From assembly GCA_036186865.1 (NCBI GenBank), contig AP025056.1:25218786-25282785 (forward strand): 64,000 nucleotides of DNA. The letters are read 5' to 3'. The notes beneath the pieces are model-generated. The model did no database searches and was not told the origin of the DNA. It saw only the letters and a list, made by a program, of their open reading frames with translations. This DNA is from Eustoma russellianum. Its lineage: Eukaryota; Streptophyta; Magnoliopsida; Gentianales; Gentianaceae. This document shows, piece after piece, positions 21,950 through 33,034 of this stretch. Made by a program: the position numbers and the translations under genes. Position 1 is the stretch's first letter; the number at the start of each line of letters is the position of its first letter.

Positions 21950-22656
21950 ACCTACACTAACATACACGTTATCAGTGACATTTCTTTTTCCTGATCGCTT
22001 AGCATTTTATCTTTTTTACATTGGTTTTAGTTTTTTGCATGCTAATCTGCATAAATTTTAGTTTCCTGGAACTAATCTGTATAAGTTTCTTACTTTCTAT
22101 AGAATAATTTTACCTTTGGTAATATTCCTTATTCTAGACGTCATGCTTTTTATAAAATTACAATTGATTTCCTCCATTCCTATGTCTTCCATGGGAGAAC
22201 ACTTCTTCTTTTGACTCTTTTTCCCACTTCTATAATATGGTGTGTTACATCTTTCCCTCTTATAAAAAGTTCCATGTGATGTGAATCCCTTTTTCCAGGA
22301 CATCTTGGTACGTTAAAGCTATCTAACCCAAAATTGCCCAATAGATACCGACGTTTAATCCTTCTTCAAACTGATTTTATCCGGGACAATGATTTCCAGT
22401 GTAAAGCCATCGAAATCATTGAACCTCGAATTATAACCACTAACTCACGCTGATTATTCTTTCAGCTCCCAAAACTAGTTATTCCTTTGAACTTTGCTGC
22501 TTTCATAAAATAATTGGAATTGAAGCTTTCTTTAAACCGTGCCAGCTCATTTTCCCCACACCTTCCATAAAACTCGGGTGTACAGCTACCCATCATCTCA
22601 CTCGTTGAGGACCAAATGGCTATCTCGACTCACCTGGCCTGAGGAATGGAGATAGC
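21950..22656 (-). pseudogene. Decayed gypsy gag, C-terminal side (split by Tork-like element)
   Basis: Read on the minus strand, 22656 to about 22330 gives a gypsy Gag-like trace with stops (VEIAIWSSTSE, then LARFKESFNSNYFMKAAKFK), matching the usual WW...W..F...F...YF region. Frames then drift. Further left to 21950, scattered short frames show no motif that I can name. The N-terminal side of the same gag is at 27672-28060, beyond the inserted copia element. Confidence 0.5.
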
Positions 22657-23059
22657 TGTTGAGAAAATCGAATATTTTTTAGACTACGATAACACAACTA
22701 GTGAAATGCACCAGTTCAGAACAAATGAACGGGACATAATACTAACAAAACTACCCGACAAATAATATTGAATACTATTCTACAATAGAAAAGAAAGCAG
22801 TAACACAACAATAAATAGAATAGAATAATAAAAGAGATAAAAGAGAGAAACACAACCAAATGCTTGGCTAATAGAGTTCAGCCAAGATAGCTTGATCTCC
22901 GAGCACTGGGGAATTGCTTCTATTGATATATAAGAGAAGAATAGAAGTTTTTGGGATGATTTACATAAGAGGATGAGGAGCTTATTTATAACTCTCAATC
23001 TCTCCTCCAACTTCATACATACCCGATGTGGTATAAAACATTTAGCCAAAAAATCAACA
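22657..23059 (-). repeat. 3' LTR of Tork-like element
   Basis: 403 bp, minus-strand termini TGTTGATTTT and TCTCAACA. A purine tract TACGGTGGAGATT lies directly upstream on the minus strand (23060-23072), serving as PPT. Confidence 0.88.
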
Positions 23060-23206
23060 AATCTCCACCGTAGCCTAATTTCAAATCCTACCAAATATAA
23101 AACTTATCAACAAACAAATAAAAAAATAGTCTTCTTGGTGCTTCCAAATGTTGCACTGTGAGGTGCTAACTCAAATGTGCAAGATATTAACCAAGTCTAA
23201 ACAATG

Positions 23207-24671
23207 TTAGAACTTAGCCCTTGTAACAATCTTGGTCAATATATCTGTAGGATTCTCCGCAATATGAATCTTTTGGAGAAGTATCTCCTCTTCTTCAAGA
23301 ATTTCCCGTACAAAATAATAGCAAACATCAATATGCTTCGTCCGTGCATGAAAGACTTGATTCTTTGCTAAATGAATAGCACTCTGACTGTCAGAATATA
23401 CTTCAAGTTGTTTCTGACTAACTCCTAAGTCTTTAAGCAACCCATAAAGCAAAATTGATTCCTTCACAGCCTATGTAATCGCCATATAATCTGTCTCTGT
23501 TGTAGACAAAGCCAACGTTGACTGTAAGGTAGACTTCCAACTAACTGGCGCTTTTGCCAAAGTGAACAAATAGCCAGTTGTAGATCATCACTTATCTAAA
23601 TCTCCTGCATAATCAGAATCGCAATTCCAATTACGCATTGACCAAGTGATTCATCTCGCTCGAATGCCAATCCAATATCTAGGGTATTTTGGAGGTACCA
23701 TAGAATCCATTTCATAGCTTGCCAATGACAATTGCTCAGATCATGTATGTATATACTAACAATACTAACAGACTATGAAATATCTGGTCTCGTACACACC
23801 ATTGCATACATCAAGCTTCCAACTGCATTTGTATATGGGACTTTCGCTATGTATTCTCGTTCTTCATCAGTAGTTAGAGACAAACAGCTACTCAATTTCA
23901 AACAAGGAGCTATTGGAGTACTTACAGGTTTTGTATCTTCGTACATACCAAACCGTTGTAGTAAGTTCTGCAAATATCGCTTCTGTGAAAGCCAAAGTTT
24001 ACCCTCTCTCTGTCCCTTCTTATCTCCATACCGAGAATCTTTTTGGCTTCTCTCAAATCCTTCATCTCAAACTCTTTACTCAACTGAGCCTTCAGATTGT
24101 CAATATATGCTTGGCTCTTTGCTGCAATCAGTATATCATCAACATATAAGAGTAATTATATGTAGGAACCATCTTGAAGTCTGCGCAAATACACACAATG
24201 ATCGTATTTGCTCCTCTTGTATGACTGACCCTTTATGAACTTATCGAATCGTTTGTACCACTGTCTCGGAGATTGTTTTAGTCTGTACAACGATTTGGTA
24301 AGTTTACAAACCCAATCTTCTTTACCAGCAACTTTGTATCCTTCTGGCTGAGTCGTGTTCAAATCACCATGTAGGAACTCGGTTTTCACATCGAGTTGAG
24401 CTAGCTCCAAATTCAACTGTGCTACCAAGGCCAACAAAATCCTAATGGAGGAATGTTTAACAACTGGAGAAAATACCACATTATAATCAATTCCCTCTCT
24501 CTGAACAAAGTCTTCAGCCATCAACCTTGCCTTGTAGCGAACATCTTCTTTATGAGAAATTCCTTCTTTCTTTGCAAATAACCATTTGCACCCAATTGCC
24601 TTCTTATCTTCTGGTAGTTGTGCCAACTTCCACGTATTGTTCTTCTTGAGAGATTGCATTTCCTCTTCCAT
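23207..24671 (-). pseudogene. Tork-like RT and RNase H, broken
   Basis: RT is open from 24671 to 24156 (KKNNTWKLAQLPEDKKAIGC, KWLFAKKEG, QLDVKTEFLHGDL, LYRLKQSPRQWYKRFD) and stops just before the catalytic region. After the TAG at about 24159, YVDDILIAAKSQAY can be read to about 24060. A shift follows, and the frame 23973-23773 gives the RT tail (TRPDIS). RNase H begins beyond several stops near 23640 and ends with the frame 23467-23207 (LEVYSDSQSAIHLAKNQVFH, RTKHIDVCYYFVRE). Order and spacing are normal; no part could make an enzyme. Confidence 0.85.
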
Positions 24672-25088
24672 CGTACCTGTCCAGCTTCCATTTTCTGAAC
24701 TTAGAATAGCTTCTGAGTATGTAGATGAAATGTCATCAACAACTGGAAGTGCATAGGCTACTATACCAGCAAAACGAGTAGGCTTTTGAATTTCTCATCT
24801 ATGCTTTCTAACTGCAATTGGCGCCGATTGCTGTTGAGGTTCTTGGGTAGAAACCTCTTCCTCATCTGACTCTTCTTCTGCCATAGGAGAGTCACTTGTG
24901 TTGCTTTGTGCTGGGATCACCACTGTTTGCTCAAACTCCACCTGCTTTGGAGTACACTCCACCTGCTGCAGAGTATTATCAGCTCTTTCTTGATTTACCT
25001 TGTTCAACATAGTAGATTCATCAAAGGTAACATCCCTGCTGATAATCGTCTTCTTTGCCTCCAGACACCATAAACGGTATCCCTTCAC

Positions 25089-25850
25089 TCAAGGATTGAA
25101 GCCCATGAAAAGAGCCTTCTTTGCCAGTGGATCCAACTTTGATTCAATTACATGATAATATGCAATAGAACCAAAAACATGCAAAGAATCATAATCAGTC
25201 ATAGGTTTTCCAGACCATACTTTTAACGGAGTTTTTCCATCTATAGCAGATGATGGCAAACAATTGACAAGATGTTGAGCGTATGTCACAGCCTCAGGCC
25301 AAAATTTTCTGTCTAACCCAGCATTAGACAGCATACAATAAACTTTCTCCACAAGTGTCTTGTTCATACGCTATGACAAGACATTATGCTGTGGTGTCTT
25401 TCTAACAGTGAAGTGTCGAACTATGCCAAAGTCTTGGCATACCTTCAGGAGTAGATCACTCTTGTATTCTCCTCTATTATCTGTTTGGAGAACCTTAATC
25501 TTCCTTCTTGTCTAGTTTTCAACTTGAGCTTTCCACTTAAGGAAAATGTCAAGCACATCATCTTTGTTCTTCATTATATACACTCAAACACTTCTTGAAA
25601 AATCATCAACGAAGATGACAAAATAATGCCTACCTCCAATAGATGGAGTCTTGGCAGGTCCCCAAATATCTGAATGCACATAATACAGAATACCCTTGGT
25701 ATTATGATTCGCAGTGCTAAATTTCACTCTTTATTGTTTTTCTAGAATACAATGCTCGCAAAATTCAAGTTTGCAAGCCTTAATACGTTTCAATAATCCT
25801 TGTTTGGCAAGAATTTGCAAGGACTTTTCTCCAGCATGTCCCAGCCTCAT
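25089..25850 (-). pseudogene. Tork-like integrase, broken
   Basis: Between 25850 and 25368, fragments of GAG-pre and the integrase core are readable with stops (LQTDNRGEYKSDLL; the usual TPQQNG.. is altered to TPQHNVLS followed by a stop). The C-terminal part is open at 25367-25089 (NRTL-like start, FWPEAVTYAQHLVNCLPS, KTPLKVWSGKP). A TGA at 25086-25088 separates it from the linker frame 25085-24795, which is acidic and Gln-rich (EEESDEEEVS). Confidence 0.8.
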
Positions 25851-27192
25851 ATGCCACAGCTTAATTGCCTCAGCATCCTTCTTTGTGCTAGAAGTTGTTG
25901 CGCTACTGCCCCCACCACTATATTACCTTGGTAGTAGTACAGATTGTTCTTCCTCACGCCTTTCAACATCACCAGTGCTCCTGAAGTTTCCTTAAGAACT
26001 CCATCTCGCATTGTCACAACTAGGCCTTCAGATTCTAAGGCCCCCAATGAAATGAGATTCTTCTTCAACTTCGGCACGTATCGCATATCCCACAAAATTC
26101 TGGTGGATCCATCATGATTTCGTAGCTTGATTGAACCTATTCCGATTGTTTTACATGAATTATCATTACCCATGTAAACAATCCCACCAACGAGTTCTTG
26201 GAATTCAAAGAAAAATTCTTGAATAGAACACATATGATAGGTACAATCTGAATACAATATCCATTCATCTGGATGTAATGAAGCTGAAGGCAAGACAGTC
26301 AAAGAGATATCTAGTTCTGCATCACTTTTGCATTCTGCAACATTTGCGTCTTGTGGAGTCTTCCCTTTCTTCTTCAGCTTTGGACAGTCTTTCTTCCAGT
26401 GCCCTTTCTCATTGACAGAAAGCACACTCATCTTTGGCAACAGCACGGCTTTTGGACTTAGACCTTCCTCTTCTCCCTTTTGTCTGGCTTTGCTGACGAC
26501 CTCTTGCCACCAATGCTTCTTCTGATGTCGTTGATTTGTTTTTCATCTTATCCTTTTTTCTCAATTCATGACTATACAAAGCAAAAAAAAACAGCATCTA
26601 ACGACACATTTTCTTTCCCATGAAGTAACGTAGTTTCCAAATGTTCAAATTCATCGAGAAGAGACGATAACAACATCAAAGCCATCTCTTCATCCTCAAA
26701 TTTTACATCTAAATTCAGCAGGTCTGCTACTAATTGATTAAACATAGTGATGTGTTCATTCATGGCTGGTTGGTAATCAAAACAGAACAGTCTTTTCTTC
26801 ATAAGGAGCTTGTTTTGACCACTCTTTTTCAGAAACTTGTACTCCAACGCCTTCCACAATTTGTGTGTAGAAGTTTCACTCTTGAAGGCATACTTCTGCT
26901 CTCTGGACATGCATGATCGAATAGTTCTACATGCCAACCGATTGATGATACTCCAGTCTTTATCATCTACCTCTTCTGGTTTCTTTTCTTCAATAGCAAT
27001 ATCAAGACCCTGTTGGAAAAGAGAGTCCAAGACCTCTTTTTGCCACATGCCGAAATGGCCAGTACAATCAAATATTTCCACCACCAATTTCAAACTAGAC
27101 ACCTGGAACCTCGACCATGATGACGAGGAGCTCGACACCCCCGATGGAATACTTGAGATAACATCCTTTGCTTCTTAATCTTTCGTTTCCAT
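25847..27192 (-). pseudogene. Tork-like Gag and protease, broken
   Basis: The likely gag start is the ATG at 27190-27192, but codon 6 is TAA. After it the same frame stays open to 26572 (GHFGMWQKEVLDSLFQQ; CRTIRSCMSREQKYAFKSE). A shift leads to 26597-26409 (basic SKSKSRAV, then a zinc knuckle start CAFC), and another to 26446-25847 (GHWKKDCPKLKKKGK). The protease site usually reading LDSACSYHM is YSDCTYHM, so the catalytic Asp context is altered. GAG-pre follows. Confidence 0.85.
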
Positions 27193-27271
27193 TACAGACT
27201 CAATATGTAGTATTCAATATTACAACAAATTTCAGACAACCTAAGGGCGAACCTTCGGCTCTGATACCACT

Positions 27272-27671
27272 TGTTGGGAAAATCGGATATTTTTCCCACT
27301 ACGACAATACAACTAGAGAAATGACCAGTTCAGAACAAATGAACTGGACAGAACACTAACAAAAATACCCGACAAATAATATTGAATACTATACTACAAT
27401 AGAAAAGAAAGCAGTAAAACAACAATAAATAGAACAGAATAATAAAAGAGATAAAGAGAGAAACACACCCGAATGCTTTGCCAATAGAGTTCAGCCGAGA
27501 TAGCTGATCTCTGAGTACTGCTGAATTGCTTCTATTGATATATAAGAGAAGAATAGAAGTTTTTGGGACGATTTACATAAAAGGAGGAGGAGCTTATTTA
27601 TAACTCTCAATCTCCCCTCCAACTTCATACATACCCGATGTGGTATAAAAAATTTAGCCAAAAAATCAACA
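27272..27671 (-). repeat. 5' LTR of Tork-like element
   Basis: 400 bp with the same termini as 22657-23059. A TATA-like GTTATAAATAAGC lies on the minus strand near 27594-27606. The PBS is two bases downstream. Confidence 0.88.
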
Positions 27672-28130
27672 AGAGATGCTTACTCAATTTCCTTGATCCA
27701 CTCTTCAGCTTTCAAGGGTTCAGTATTTCTGGGGAAGATGTGGGCACCTGATCTCTCAAGTTCTAAAAATAGGTAGGGACTGTAGGCGTCCTCGGGTTGA
27801 GAGTGTTGCAACAAAGGCCATGCCTGCGGCAGTAGCTGTTGTTATTGATGCATAATTTGCATCATGCCTTGCAACATCACCAGCATAATATCCCTCTACC
27901 CACTTTGTGAGTTATGTGCTTGGAGAGAGGGAACCACAGCATTTTGTTTAAGGGTTTGGGCAGGAACCATGGGTGGCACTAGGTTAACCTCTATGGTAGT
28001 TAATTCCCTAGTCCTCTCAGCTTCTACTCCAACCTGTTGACTTAGTATTCAGTATGTTGGTTCTACACATGACAAAGTCCCTGCCTAAAAAAATGAAATC
28101 ATGCTGTAAAGTAACATAGGTTTTATCTCT
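27672..28130 (-). pseudogene. Decayed gypsy gag, N-terminal side
   Basis: On the minus strand, 28060 to 27680 reads through two or three stops as a gypsy Gag N-terminus: a Gln-rich run (MMQIMHQ-stop-QQLLPQ) then ERSGAHIFPRNTEPLKAEEW and IKEIE, the conserved DP..AE.W...IE step. It continues at 22656 after removing the Tork-like insertion. Confidence 0.6.
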
Positions 28131-28703
28131 TGTCAAACATGTCATCTTATTCGTTTATGCAAATCAATGTTAAAGCAAAAAAAAAAAAAAATTAAGATTT
28201 TCACATCCATGCAAAATGAAAATACTGAAAGGAAACAATGTTACACGTTGCATTACTCTCTAATCCTCTAAATCTAACGCCCTAAGCATCGGAGTCACTG
28301 TCGTTTTTGCATTATTTCAGATACTTGAAATCTTCCGACTGAACCATCTGAATTGATTTGACTAAGTTACCTGCTACTTTTTATACATGGGTGTTAAATT
28401 TTCCATGCTTTGTACTACCCAATGTAAGTGCTACATGGTGGCATCCAGACGTGGGTTCCGTTTCAGGCATTTTTAACTTAACATTTGTTCCTCAGCTCTA
28501 TTCCAATGCTTTCGGCTAGCTCCTTGTGGGGCCCTCGCTTATAGGACACAATGAGTTCTAGCTTGCAGTTTATCTGAGTGAGGTGTTACTCCTTTGTCGC
28601 TGCCTTCTTTTGTTTCCCAGAGCGCGTCATATTTCTCCTTTATTGTATATTTATTTGTGCACTTAAAAGGCCTCACATTCTGCCTGCTTTGGCTAGCCCG
28701 ATT
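28131..28703. other. Unassigned intergenic DNA
   Basis: Includes an A14 run (28177-28190). A minus-strand frame from 28703 to 28540 (SQSRQNVRPFKCTNKY..) looks mildly protein-like but has no recognised family. Directly before the copia element at 28704 is its TSD CGATT. The pre-insertion sequence continues at 55560. Confidence 0.4.
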
Positions 28704-29122
28704 TGTTTGGCCAAAACAAATTGCGGAATCATAAAAGTTACCTCCGGTCATTATCGCTTAGTCGTCGCCTTCGAATCGGAAGTCTGATGCAGAGAAGAAC
28801 TCTTGCGGAAATGGAGCCTTCCAGCCTATGCCTATCTGAATGCTGTATAGCTATGATTGATGGAATATCACAGACCCTTTATTTATAGGCTAGGCCAGGG
28901 AGCTCCTTCCTTATTTGACTGACAATTAATTCCTTCCATCCAGGAAACTTAATAATTGTCAATCAATCAGTATCAAATCTGACAATTAATGCAGTCAATA
29001 ATTGCAACGTATCTAGCCAATATAACGTACAAATACATTATACATGTGATCCACATTAGTGATTTATAAATAAATCACGAGATTATAGCAATCAATTATA
29101 ATTAATATAATTGATTCTAACA
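28704..29122 (-). repeat. 3' LTR of copia element 3
   Basis: 419 bp, minus-strand TGTTAGAATC...GGCCAAACA. TATAAATA lies on the minus strand near 28881-28888. The adjacent internal side (29123 onward) reads CCAAGTGGGAGAA on the minus strand, the PPT. Confidence 0.9.
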
Positions 29123-29451
29123 TTCTCCCACTTGGATCACATGTCGAATGATAGATAACACAGCATAAGTGACAAAACAATATGGTCATAATTTATTGTC
29201 ACTTGGATCTATTGACTACCAAACTTAGATTGAGAATACAACACACGAATCAAGGCGGCAATGCTTTGATGTCAAGCACTTCCTTCCAAGAATTACAATG
29301 CATCATACACTCAATCGAACAAAATGAATGATTTACTATAAATCATCTCAAAATGGGTCCTCGTCCATGGATCAAATAGATCCTACAACTTTAAATGCGC
29401 ATATTCAAAGTCAACAAATGTCTAGACAAAATAAGATCAAAGTACAACAAA

Positions 29452-30159
29452 TCAAGGAGAATTAAGAAGTCCCATATTAGTAGCATGATCCCTGAAAACT
29501 TTAACCGGTAATTCTTTAGTCATAGGATCAACAAACATTGACTCCATACTAATGTGTTCAATCTTTAGTTCTCCTTTTTTAACATGATCTTTGACCTTCA
29601 AAAACTTTATGTCGATATGTTTACTGCGACTCCCACTTTTATTATTTTTCGCAAAGAACACAGTAGCTGAATTGTCGCAGAAAATCTTTATGGGTCTATT
29701 AACATTATCGACAACTTTAAGACCACTGATGAGATTTCTCATCCATAAGGCCTGTGACGTAACTTCATAGCATGCAATGAACTCAGCCTCCATCATGGAT
29801 GAAGCAATAATGTTCAATCTTTATTTCTCCTTTGACAATAGGTGACGTAATGGACACACAATTTTGCATAGCAAATTTCTCGAGTGCTTTGATGATGTAG
29901 GCCTTCTGAGAAAGACCAAGTATTTTACTTGTTCTATCTCTGTGAATCTCTATGCCAAGGACATAAGAGGCTTCACCCATATCCTTCATATCAAAGTTCA
30001 AAGTGAGAAATTGCTTAGTCTCATGCAACAACCCAAGATCATTGCTTGCTAGTAGAATATCATCCACATATAGGACTAATAAAATGTATTTGCTCCCACT
30101 CGTCTTGAGGTATGTACATTGATCAACAATGTTCTCTATGAAACCGAATGAAGAGATTA
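29452..30159 (-). pseudogene. Copia element 3 RT C-terminal half and RNase H
   Basis: 30159-29783 contains LLVLYVDDILLASNDL with the catalytic YVDD, then LGIEIHRDRT and GLSQKAYIIKALEKF, and ends in a stop. 29817-29452 contains RNase H (EAEFIACYEVTSQALWM, IKIFCDNSATVFFAKNN, SKHIDIKFLKVKDHV, DPMTKELP). A deletion of the RT-RNase H connection seems to have occurred, since the two frames meet within about 40 bases. The N-terminal RT half is at 36727-37171. Confidence 0.87.
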
Positions 30160-31450
30160 TGATGCGGCACAAGGAGCATCCTCATTTCATTCTACACACA
30201 CAAGAAATGTGCGCACTATTAGTAATGATATAGTTAGACATTTCTTGTTCAAACATGTGCAAGATGAGCCAAAGAATGTAGATGCATGATTTTTCTATGT
30301 TTATTAAGGCCATGATTTGATTGTCCTTGAGTTTATTGCATATTTAAGATGTAAGAGTTTATGGGAGGGCAGGATGGCCATTTCATGTGTCGTCGTTGTA
30401 ATATCGAGTCTAGATGTTTGCGTTGTCTTTGTTTTGGATCTAGGATATTTTATAGAGTCTTGTCATATGCATTTATAGTGCTAATTACCGTTTTTAAGTG
30501 TTTTCTAAGGTGACAAGGCTAAATAAGAAAAGTGGCTTGAAGAGTCCCTATTTTTCAGGAAGGCAGCCGGACACCAGTCGGTATTTGTGACGCCTAGGTC
30601 GGAGTACTGATCCAAATAGGTTCAAACCACTTGGAGGTTTTAGATAACACAATTTTTGACGATGTTCATGTTTTACACTTTTTCTAATTCGGGCTACAAG
30701 ATGGACCAAAATCAGGTACAAGTTGGGAGTCCAGAATAGAAAGTGCTGAAGTTCACTGGATGGATACCTAATTTTTGGAGGCCCGTATCGCTATCAAGAA
30801 GAGTCCAAATGAGGTGATTCAAAAGCCCAAATTCAAGAGAATTTCATGAGCTACAACTTTGCTGAAGAGTGAAAACCCTAATTCGGTGTTTAGAAGTGGG
30901 TATAAGTCAACAACCGACAGGATGTATTCCAGGACTAGATTTTAGAGATTTGGATTTTGAAATCTTCCTTGATTAGCTTTGACTTGTCCTTTATGTAGAT
31001 TTGATTTAGATTGATAGGTAATAATGTGAAGACTTTGATTTATCATTTATCTTTTGGAGTAGCCAAAATATAGATTTATATAAGGTAGAAAATGTAGCAA
31101 GACAAAACAATTTTCTCAGACTTTGAATTTCAGGTTTCATACCAAATATTTTGGTAATTTTGTGCTTGCAACCGTGGGTTGCTTGGAGTGTTTTCCTTTG
31201 GTTTTTATAAATTAAAAATCAAGGCTAGATCCAATCAAGGTTTGAGCAAACCTAGTTGGTGAATCACAATCCAAGGATACGGAACGACGTGTTGGGTTGG
31301 GAGATTCGAATTACTCGACGTAGACGTTGTTGATTTTTCTTGTCCAAGAAGGTGGTGTTTGCGCCATTGTCCCGCACAAGGGTTGATCAAAGGTGTCTTT
31401 TGGAGTTGAAAGAAGCGGTCGTTATTTTCATACGATCCAAGATCGTATCA
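30160..31450 (+). repeat. LTR copy 1 of rearranged element
   Basis: 1,291 bp, TGATGCGGCAC...GATCGTATCA. A TATA-like TTTATATAAGG lies near 31074-31084. Confidence 0.9.
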
Positions 31451-31453
31451 AAG

Positions 31454-31465
31454 TGGTATCAGAGC
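31454..31465 (+). promoter_or_regulatory. Primer-binding site, initiator tRNA-Met
   Basis: TGGTATCAGAGC three bases after LTR copy 1. A second identical site at 35514-35525 follows LTR copy 2, which shows the second segment is LTR plus leader and not one long LTR. Confidence 0.88.
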
Positions 31466-32941
31466 GAAGGTTCTTCTTTTAACTCGACATATCCTTCTAG
31501 TTTCTCATCCTCCTTTTATTTAAAAAAAAAGGTTCCTATCTTTTGCTTCAAATTCCCCTTCATTCCCCATGCATGCATACGCTAATTGAACCATAGGATA
31601 GAATCTTATTCCTCTTGTTTGATTCACAATATCTCCATTTTGTTCAACGTCTCTTTTTTTTAATCTTTTCATCACATCCGAAGCCAAAAAAAAGAGGAAC
31701 TGAAGGCCACGTTTTCTCACATCAATGTTATACATCTTCACATACCAAAGGAAAGTTTGGACTTTGCAGATATTTTTGCTACTAATCATTCAAGATCAAT
31801 CACACTTGACAATAGGTTCATTGCATTAGGGTTTATATTCAGCCATAACATACAAATCTAGTCCATTGCTTAAAAGTGCTACCTAGTCATATATATATCT
31901 CGTTGCTAACGAAGCTTTTAGTTGATTTTAGACTTGTGTGACTTGATTGTATTGTTGCTTGGTTTGTGTTGCAATTTTTTTGTATCCAAGACATCATCTT
32001 CAAGCCAAACTAAGTCACAAAAAGCTTAATCCCGGAGACAAAAACTGCTTAGCCAAATCCAACCAAAAAAAGGGCTACCAATTTTTTTTTACCACGAAGT
32101 CTGTTGCCACAACATCATCTTTTCATGACTAAGAATTCCTTTAAGCTTACCCTCAGATTCCACCTTGAGGGCAGCTTTGGTCTCATCATAAGTTGCAATT
32201 GTTTTTTTATTTTTTTTATTTTCAAGCATAGCAAAAGGACACCCACGATACATCAACAGTTGGAAGCGGAAGGCCATTCCAGTGACAAAAGAAAAATCTC
32301 TCGGACAAAATCTGAAACCAAAAAAAAAGCCCGCAAAAAAAAGGAAAAAAAAGGGTTATAATTCAAGGATATGAGGCACACTAGGATTGAAAAGTTAATA
32401 TCAATTTGCTTTTATACCAAGGATACCAAAGTTCACTTAAATCCAAGTACTCATCTACTTCAAATCAAACCCTATTTCATTGTCTTGGAAATTGGATACT
32501 TGTGTATTGCAATTGATCAACAACTTTGTAATCAACTTGCATAAGGCTAAGGTTAACTAAAGATTGCCCAGGGCAACTCTTAGTTTTCTTTGGCTCAGCC
32601 TTTGACATAATTTTTGGTCTCATTTTCCTTGATTCTTAGGAGGTTAAGTGTGCTAAATTGTCTTGTTCTTGGCTTGATACCTTTGCTTATTAGTTGCTGA
32701 AATTTGGTTGACACATTGGAGAAAAAGGTGCAATTGATCAACGGATTGTGTTAGCCACTTGAGAAGCTCGCTTTGGTTGTATCTAGCTCAAGATTGGCCG
32801 AGGAAAAGCACAAACTTGAGTGACTATACAAGAGCGAGAGAGGAACATACATATTGATTTTGATTTCACTAATGTAACGATGTTTCTTTTGTCTTTGTGT
32901 TAGTTTTTCCTTTCGTTTGCTTGCATAATTTCAGGTTACTC
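31466..32941 (+). other. Long leader of rearranged element
   Basis: About 1.5 kb without a supportable gene. It contains many A/T homopolymers and a pyrimidine-rich run. The first 1.07 kb (to 32534) is repeated at 35526-36573. Short frames here have no recognisable product. Confidence 0.6.
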
Positions 32942-33034
32942 ATGGATTCCACAGAGGATGATATTAGGGACCTCTATCGTGCAACGATAGAAGGGTTACG
33001 TCAAGCTTATTTCACTTATGGAAATTGCATATGA
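32942..33034 (+). CDS. Short ORF at leader end, possible original start of the element's gene
   Basis: ATG at 32942 opens a 30-residue frame (MDSTEDDIRDLYRATIEGL...) that ends in TGA at 33032-33034. It overlaps, in a different frame, the start of the 443-residue ORF. The acidic start followed by a helical segment looks like a Gag opening. A one-base shift between this frame and the next would fuse them. Confidence 0.35.
   Translation: MDSTEDDIRDLYRATIEGLRQAYFTYGNCI

Larger units (their letters stand above)
22657..27671 (-). mobile_element. Tork-like Ty1/copia element, degenerate
   Basis: A 5,015 bp minus-strand element with LTRs of 400-403 bp (27272-27671 is 5', 22657-23059 is 3') and PBS TGGTATCAGAG on the minus strand (27259-27269). 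The order gag, protease, integrase, RT, RNase H is intact but riddled with stops and shifts. The Gag opening (GHFGMWQKEVLDSLFQQGLD) and RT text (KWLFAKKEGIS) are those of Tork/Tnt1-related elements. LTRs appear about 93 percent identical by eye, making this one of the oldest intact-length insertions here. The flanks (ATAGC left, AGAGA right) do not form a clean TSD. Confidence 0.9.

Noticed and set aside
30160..32534. A single 2.4 kb LTR
   Set aside because: The repeated 2.4 kb unit contains an internal PBS at 31454, and the 1,291 bp LTR boundaries are supported by PBS and PPT.
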